DNA of 7,991 nt. Source: a bacterium (GTDB taxonomy: Bacteria; Patescibacteriota; Doudnabacteria; UBA920). Below the pieces are notes generated by a model. The model did no database searches and was not told where the DNA came from. It saw only the letters and a program-made list of their open reading frames with translations. The position numbers were made by a program, and so were the translations under genes. This document shows positions 4,923 through 7,991 of the stretch, piece by piece; the first letter of the stretch is position 1; the number at the start of each line of letters is the position of its first letter. Location of the stretch: assembly GCA_021789715.1 (NCBI GenBank), contig JAJYJE010000037.1, positions 501-8,491 on the forward strand, given 5' to 3'.

Positions 4923-5147
4923 CTAGCGATTTGTCTTTAAATAACAATCCTTGTGATATAACTTACCCTGATGGGTTATTCTGCTATAGAATGTTTCTCT
5001 TAAAAATGCCGAACCAATCCTATCTGCAATCCCCGGAAAATCATCTTCGAAAATAAATTGCTGCCCTTTGCCGATCTCCTGATGGCAGATCAAACATTTA
5101 CTGCTTTCCCGTGTCCCAAATTTGCCTAAATCGTCATCGAAAGCCAT
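4923..5147 (-). CDS. Small CxxC/HxxC zinc-site protein of unknown function
   Basis: I do not recognise this 74-residue protein. It has an acidic N-terminus (MAFDDDLGKFG), a C18-x2-C21 knuckle (SKCLICHQEIGKGQQF), an acidic/hydrophobic middle (IFEDDFPGIADRIGSAF) and H65-x2-C68 near the end (GKLYHKDCYLK). This C-x2-C ... H-x2-C pattern resembles half of a LIM or treble-clef zinc site, though the 43-residue spacing is long. There is no signal peptide or membrane segment. It lies 7 bases after rplP and 3 before rpmC, in a place normally free of genes. The adjacent gaps lack the hairpin repeats found elsewhere. GC is about 40% by hand count, below its neighbours. AAGG lies 11 bases before ATG. The intact frame, stop and tight packing argue for a real gene, perhaps co-produced with ribosomal proteins. 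Confidence 0.8.
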   Translation of the reverse strand: MAFDDDLGKFGTRESSKCLICHQEIGKGQQFIFEDDFPGIADRIGSAFLRETFYSRITHQGKLYHKDCYLKTNR

Positions 5148-5154
5148 ATAATAG

Positions 5155-5571
5155 TTAGCCTTGCATCACCTTCTCCAAGAATCTGGATTTAACTGGCAGC
5201 TTGTAGCTGGCTAATCTCATTGCCTCTTGCGCCTGGTCGCGGGTTACCCCGTCCATCTCAAACAGAATTTTGCCTTTTTTTACGACTGACACAAAGTGAT
5301 CAACCGCACCCTTGCCGCCACCCATCGGGCTCTCGTTACCATGGACAGTTACGGGCTTGTCGGCAAACACGCGGATCCAGATCTTGCCGCCGCGCTGGAC
5401 ATAACGGGTCATGGCGCGCCGGGCGGCCTCAATCTGACGCGCGGTTACCCAGGAACTTTCCATGGCCTTTAAGGCGTAAGTACCGAACGCGATTTCATTG
5501 CCGGCCGAAGCCTGGCCTTTGGTATGGCCGCGGTGATGTTTGCGGTGTTTAAGTTTTTTGGGAATAAACAT
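5155..5571 (-). CDS. rplP: 50S ribosomal protein L16 (uL16)
   Basis: L16 is a late-assembling 50S protein that shapes the A-tRNA site near the peptidyl-transferase centre. The 138-residue product is full length. It contains [54 protein letters not shown], and [31 protein letters not shown]. In the loop equivalent to E. coli VRMGKGKG the sequence is ESPMGGGKG (residues 80-88), so the position of hydroxylatable Arg81 is Pro82 here. ATG is preceded by ATCATTT without a Shine-Dalgarno. Downstream it is packed against the small zinc-site gene rather than rpmC. Confidence 0.98.
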   Translation of the reverse strand: MFIPKKLKHRKHHRGHTKGQASAGNEIAFGTYALKAMESSWVTARQIEAARRAMTRYVQRGGKIWIRVFADKPVTVHGNESPMGGGKGAVDHFVSVVKKGKILFEMDGVTRDQAQEAMRLASYKLPVKSRFLEKVMQG

Positions 5572-5579
5572 AAATGATT

Positions 5580-5630
5580 GGCAGCTGGTAGCGGCAGTTC
5601 CTCAGCAAACTAGGCGCTACTCACTATAAT
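5580..5630. repeat. Heptad repeat hairpin, rpsC-rplP spacer
   Basis: Heptads GGCAGCT and GGTAGCG start at 5580 and 5587, and CTA recurs exactly every 7 bases at 5610, 5617 and 5624. The arms 5588-5599 and 5608-5620 are complementary (GTAGCG with CGCTAC, then AGTT with AACT, with a small bulge). The hairpin ends 11 bases downstream of the S3 stop codon. Confidence 0.7.
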
Positions 5631-5631
5631 A

Positions 5632-6309
5632 TTAAGCTTTCTCCGAGACGGCTTTGGCCCTAACCGGCTGCTTTTCCTCAAACACATCGCCGCGGTAGAT
5701 CCACACCTTTACTCCTACGGTGCCGTAAGTGGTAAAGGCGGTGCTGCGGGCGAAATCAATGTCGGCGCGGAGAGTATGCAGCGGAATCTTGCCTGAAGAC
5801 AGGTGTTCGGTGCGGGCAATGTCCGCGCCGTTGAGCCGGCCGCCAATGGCCACTTTGGCACCCCGAGCTCCGGATTGCATAACCTGCTCCAGCGACTGCT
5901 TCATCAGCCTGCGAAACGCTACGCGCTTCTCGAGCTGTTCGGCAATGCCGTTGGCGACAACCTGGGCCTGTAAATTAATATCACGGACTTCTTCAATATT
6001 AACCTTCAGTTCTTTCTTTATGCCAAGCTCGGTCTTGATCTTTTTCTTCAGCTCTTCAATGCCGGCGCCGCCCTTGCCAATAATCAAGCCCGGTTTGGTA
6101 GTCTTGATGATAACCGTGATCGCGCCGTCACCGGTGCGTTCAATATCAATCCTGACCAGGCCGGCCCTCTTAAGATGTTTCTCCAAGTACTCGCGGATCC
6201 TGACATCTTCCATAAGCAGCTGCTGATAGTGCGCCTTGGAAAACCACCTGGATTTCCAGGTATCGGTAATTTTGATGCGGAATGAAGTTGGATTGATCTT
6301 GTGGCCCAT
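5632..6309 (-). CDS. rpsC: 30S ribosomal protein S3 (uS3)
   Basis: S3 forms part of the mRNA entry tunnel with S4 and S5. The 225-residue product begins MGHKINPTSFRI, the S3 signature. The type-2 KH domain lies at about residues 40-110, with the nucleic-acid-binding GKGG loop at 78-81 (GLIIGKGGAGIEELKK). The C-terminal S3 domain follows, with GRLNGADIARTEHLSSGKIPLHTLRADIDFA and TYGTVGVKVWIYRGD (about 158-208). ATG is preceded by GTTTAACTT; no Shine-Dalgarno is seen. It lies between rplV and rplP as usual, after a 121-base spacer that carries one copy of the 105-base repeat. Confidence 0.98.
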   Translation of the reverse strand: MGHKINPTSFRIKITDTWKSRWFSKAHYQQLLMEDVRIREYLEKHLKRAGLVRIDIERTGDGAITVIIKTTKPGLIIGKGGAGIEELKKKIKTELGIKKELKVNIEEVRDINLQAQVVANGIAEQLEKRVAFRRLMKQSLEQVMQSGARGAKVAIGGRLNGADIARTEHLSSGKIPLHTLRADIDFARSTAFTTYGTVGVKVWIYRGDVFEEKQPVRAKAVSEKA

Positions 6310-6318
6310 AAGTTAAAC

Positions 6319-6423
6319 GGTTGATGGTTGTTGGTTTTAGAAGCCGGCAAGTCGCAGGCAACAAGTTTTAAGCAGCCTGACTACTTGCTACTTACAACCT
6401 ACCGGTTTCTATGACTAATAACT
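6319..6423. repeat. 105-base heptad repeat, copy 1 (rplV-rpsC spacer, family D)
   Basis: This 105-base segment is 99/105 identical to 7022-7126, and 87/89 over the inner part 6335-6423. It divides into 15 heptads (for example GGTTGAT, GGTTGTT, GGTTTTA at the left and TACTTGC, TACTTAC, AACCTAC further right). In the transcript it can fold. Outer arms 6339-6347 and 6402-6410 pair at 8 of 9 positions. Inner arms 6348-6359 and 6375-6387 pair with a small internal loop. It ends 7 bases downstream of the L22 stop codon. Confidence 0.9.
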
Positions 6424-6430
6424 TATTATT

Positions 6431-7015
6431 TTATTCTCCTGCTTTCCTATTGAACAATCTGCGCTTGTTCTGAGCTTTATTCTTCTTGACTTGCTCTTCC
6501 GTTTTCGGCACTTCGCTCTTGCGGCCCAATGTCTTTGGCGGCTTGGCGTTCACGGCTTCCTTCTGGTCAACGCTCGCTTCGGTGGCCGATGGTTTTCCGG
6601 ACCTTTCGCCTTTGGCGGAAAACAAGGCAAACTTGCGCTTGCCGGCGCCTTTGCGCTCTTCCAGCACCACGTTAACGTGCGACAGCTTGCGGCGGATCAC
6701 AAAAGCGCTGCCGCGGGCCCTGGGAAAGTACCGCTTCATTGCCGAACCCATATCGGCCGTAATGCTTCTAATGTACAGATGATCGGCATCCAAAGAAAAA
6801 TTGTTCTGCGCGTTGGCAACGGCACTGCGAAGCAGCTTGGCGACCATAGGCGCGCCCTTCTTGTTAAGGTGCTGCAGCTGGACCATCGCGTCATTGACGT
6901 TAAGGCCCTTAAGCAGATTGGTAACCAGGCGCATCTTGCGCGGCGCGATTCGAAGGTCCCGCGCGTGGGCGGCAACGAGCTTGGCGGATTGAGTTGTGGC
7001 GGTGGACTTTGCCAT
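6431..7015 (-). CDS. rplV: 50S ribosomal protein L22 (uL22) with basic C-terminal tail
   Basis: L22 binds 23S rRNA and its long beta-hairpin lines the peptide exit tunnel. The core (about residues 10-120) has RDLRIAPRKMRLVTNLLKGLNV, AKLLRSAVANAQNNF and the hairpin RYFPRARGSAFVIRRKLSHVNVVLEE. The total is 194 residues, against about 110-120 in most bacteria. The excess is a roughly 65-70-residue C-terminal tail rich in Lys, Glu, Ala and Ser (KGERSGKPSATEASVDQ, ending KRRLFNRKAGE) with no recognised domain. ATG is preceded by CATTATT, with no Shine-Dalgarno. It is flanked on both sides by the 105-base repeat. Confidence 0.97.
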   Translation of the reverse strand: MAKSTATTQSAKLVAAHARDLRIAPRKMRLVTNLLKGLNVNDAMVQLQHLNKKGAPMVAKLLRSAVANAQNNFSLDADHLYIRSITADMGSAMKRYFPRARGSAFVIRRKLSHVNVVLEERKGAGKRKFALFSAKGERSGKPSATEASVDQKEAVNAKPPKTLGRKSEVPKTEEQVKKNKAQNKRRLFNRKAGE

Positions 7016-7021
7016 AATAAT

Positions 7022-7126
7022 GGTCGTTGGTGGTTGATTTTAGAAGCCGGCAAGTCGCAGACAACAAGTTTTAAGCAGCCTGATTACTTGCTACTTACAA
7101 CCTACCGGTTTCTATGACTAATAACT
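7022..7126. repeat. 105-base heptad repeat, copy 2 (rpsS-rplV spacer, family D)
   Basis: This is the second copy of the segment at 6319-6423, with six differences in total. Within the inner 89 bases there are only two, at 7061 and 7084. In the minus-strand RNA the change at 7061 converts a C-G stem pair to U-G, and the change at 7084 falls in an internal loop, so the predicted fold is kept. The repeat ends 2 bases downstream of the S19 stop codon. Confidence 0.9.
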
Positions 7127-7128
7127 CC

Positions 7129-7461
7129 TTACTTTTTCTGCGGTTCCTTAGCCGCGTCTAATTTTGCCTTCTCCGCGGCGGCTTTGGCCGCTTCCTGTTC
7201 TTTAGCCATCTTGCCGCCATGGCGGATAAACTTGCGCGTTAAAGCGAATTCGCCGAGCTTATGACCGACCATATTTTCAGTAACAAAAACAGGTACGTGA
7301 GTGCGGCCGTTATGGACCAAAAAGGTAAAACCGACAAATTCCGGAGCAATGGCGCAGGCGCGCGACCAGGTTTTAATCTGATCTTTGCCGGATTTGGCCT
7401 TGGCCACTTTGGCGGCGACGCGCGGGTCTACGTATGGTCCTTTTTTAGATGATCGTGACAT
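7129..7461 (-). CDS. rpsS: 30S ribosomal protein S19 (uS19) with Ala/Lys-rich tail
   Basis: S19 sits in the 30S head next to S13 and contacts the 50S central protuberance. The family core runs from [19 protein letters not shown] through [50 protein letters not shown] (about residues 30-79). After IRHGG comes a roughly 25-residue low-complexity helix-prone tail rich in Ala, Lys and Glu ([19 protein letters not shown]), giving 110 residues against about 92 in most bacteria. ATG is preceded by CTAATTTTT without a Shine-Dalgarno. It lies between rplB and rplV as in the S10 operon. Confidence 0.98.
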   Translation of the reverse strand: MSRSSKKGPYVDPRVAAKVAKAKSGKDQIKTWSRACAIAPEFVGFTFLVHNGRTHVPVFVTENMVGHKLGEFALTRKFIRHGGKMAKEQEAAKAAAEKAKLDAAKEPQKK

Positions 7462-7464
7462 AAA

Positions 7465-7529
7465 AATTAGTAATTAGTAACGAGTAATGAGTAATGAGGA
7501 TCTATTTCCTATTTACTAATTACTATTTA
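7465..7529. repeat. Heptad repeat hairpin, rplB-rpsS spacer
   Basis: Five tandem heptads occupy 7465-7499: AATTAGT twice, then AACGAGT, AATGAGT and AATGAGG. Four complementary heptads follow at 7502-7529: CTATTTC, CTATTTA, CTAATTA and CTATTTA. The arms 7468-7480 and 7513-7525 are a perfect 13-base inverted repeat. The last heptad contains the L2 stop codon (7527-7529). This is the clearest example in the window of a heptad block followed by its inverted block. Confidence 0.88.
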
Positions 7530-7991
7530 CTTCTGTCTGCGCTGCACAATGAACTTATTAGAATACTTCTTCTTGGAACGGGTCTTCACGCCGAGGGCAT
7601 GCTTGCCCCACGGAGTTTTGGGATACTTTAAACCAATCGGGTTAACGCCTTCGCCGCCGCCATGCGGGTGATCAACAGGGTTCATTACCTTGCCGCGCAC
7701 CGTCGGACGCCATCCCATATGGCGCATGCGGCCGGCCTTGCCGATTCTTACGTTCATCCAATCGGCATTAGCCAGCTGGCCGACACTGGCCAGGGAAGTT
7801 TCCCTGACGCGGCGGACTTCGCCGCTTGGCATCTTCAGCAGAGCATAACCGGCTTCCACTGTCTGCAGCGTGGCATAACCGCCGGCGCTGCGGGCAATCC
7901 GTCCGCCCTGTCCAGGAATCAGTTCGATATCATGTATTAGCGAACCAACGGGAATATTCTTGAGCATCAGACGGTTGCCGGGATGAATGTC
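7527..7991 (-). CDS. rplB: 50S ribosomal protein L2 (uL2), C-terminal part
   Basis: L2 is needed for subunit association and peptidyl-transferase activity. The gene enters from the right edge, so only the last 154 codons are present (full family length is about 275). The frame is open through the edge, reading [24 protein letters not shown]. The C-terminal domain follows, with [24 protein letters not shown] and [17 protein letters not shown]. The conserved [10 protein letters not shown] contains the functionally important His (E. coli His229). It ends [15 protein letters not shown]. The methionine at 7967 is internal, not the start. It is the most upstream gene in the window. Confidence 0.98.
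   Translation of the reverse strand, partial: DIHPGNRLMLKNIPVGSLIHDIELIPGQGGRIARSAGGYATLQTVEAGYALLKMPSGEVRRVRETSLASVGQLANADWMNVRIGKAGRMRHMGWRPTVRGKVMNPVDHPHGGGEGVNPIGLKYPKTPWGKHALGVKTRSKKKYSNKFIVQRRQK

Noticed and set aside
6491..7117. Long plus-strand open frame (208 codons) over rplV
   Set aside because: It is the antisense of rplV plus a repeat spacer, has no family resemblance, and rplV is unambiguous on the minus strand.

Overview
The window is a ribosomal-protein gene cluster read entirely from the minus strand, in the classical S10-spc order. Starting at the right edge the genes are L2 (3' part), S19, L22, S3, L16, L29, S17, L14, L24, L5, S14 (zinc type), S8, L6, L18, S5 and the beginning of L15. 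Several features point to a Patescibacteria (CPR) bacterium, probably of the Parcubacteria side. L30 (rpmD) is missing between S5 and L15. Shine-Dalgarno sequences are nearly absent. Each gene has its own AT-richer spacer, and L22 and S19 carry basic, low-complexity tails. The lineage is an inference; no marker search was possible.

Three things depart from a routine ribosomal operon. (1) A 74-residue protein with a C-x2-C ... H-x2-C zinc-site pattern is packed between L16 and L29, with gaps of only 7 and 3 bases. Its GC content (about 40% by hand count) is lower than that of its neighbours. (2) Almost every other spacer, from 37 to 159 bases, is built from degenerate short tandem units, most often 7 bases and in some spacers 8-9. 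A block of units is followed by a roughly complementary block, so the spacer folds into an imperfect hairpin close to the upstream stop codon. A 105-base version (15 heptads) occurs twice, flanking rplV, at 99/105 identity. (3) All 16 starts visible in the window have T immediately before ATG.

The left end is different. L15 homology stops abruptly after about 63 residues, near position 155. Bases 1 to about 152 are GC-rich (about 65%) and on the plus strand encode the C-terminal half of a STAS-domain (anti-sigma-factor antagonist-like) protein resembling actinobacterial ones. This looks like a chimeric contig end, or less likely a real rearrangement.

The 16 ribosomal genes supply both subunits: S19, S3, S17, S14, S8 and S5 for the 30S; L2, L22, L16, L29, L14, L24, L5, L6, L18 and L15 for the 50S. 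No RNA gene, CRISPR array, insertion sequence, promoter or convincing rho-independent terminator was found. No gene-free stretch exceeds 160 bases.
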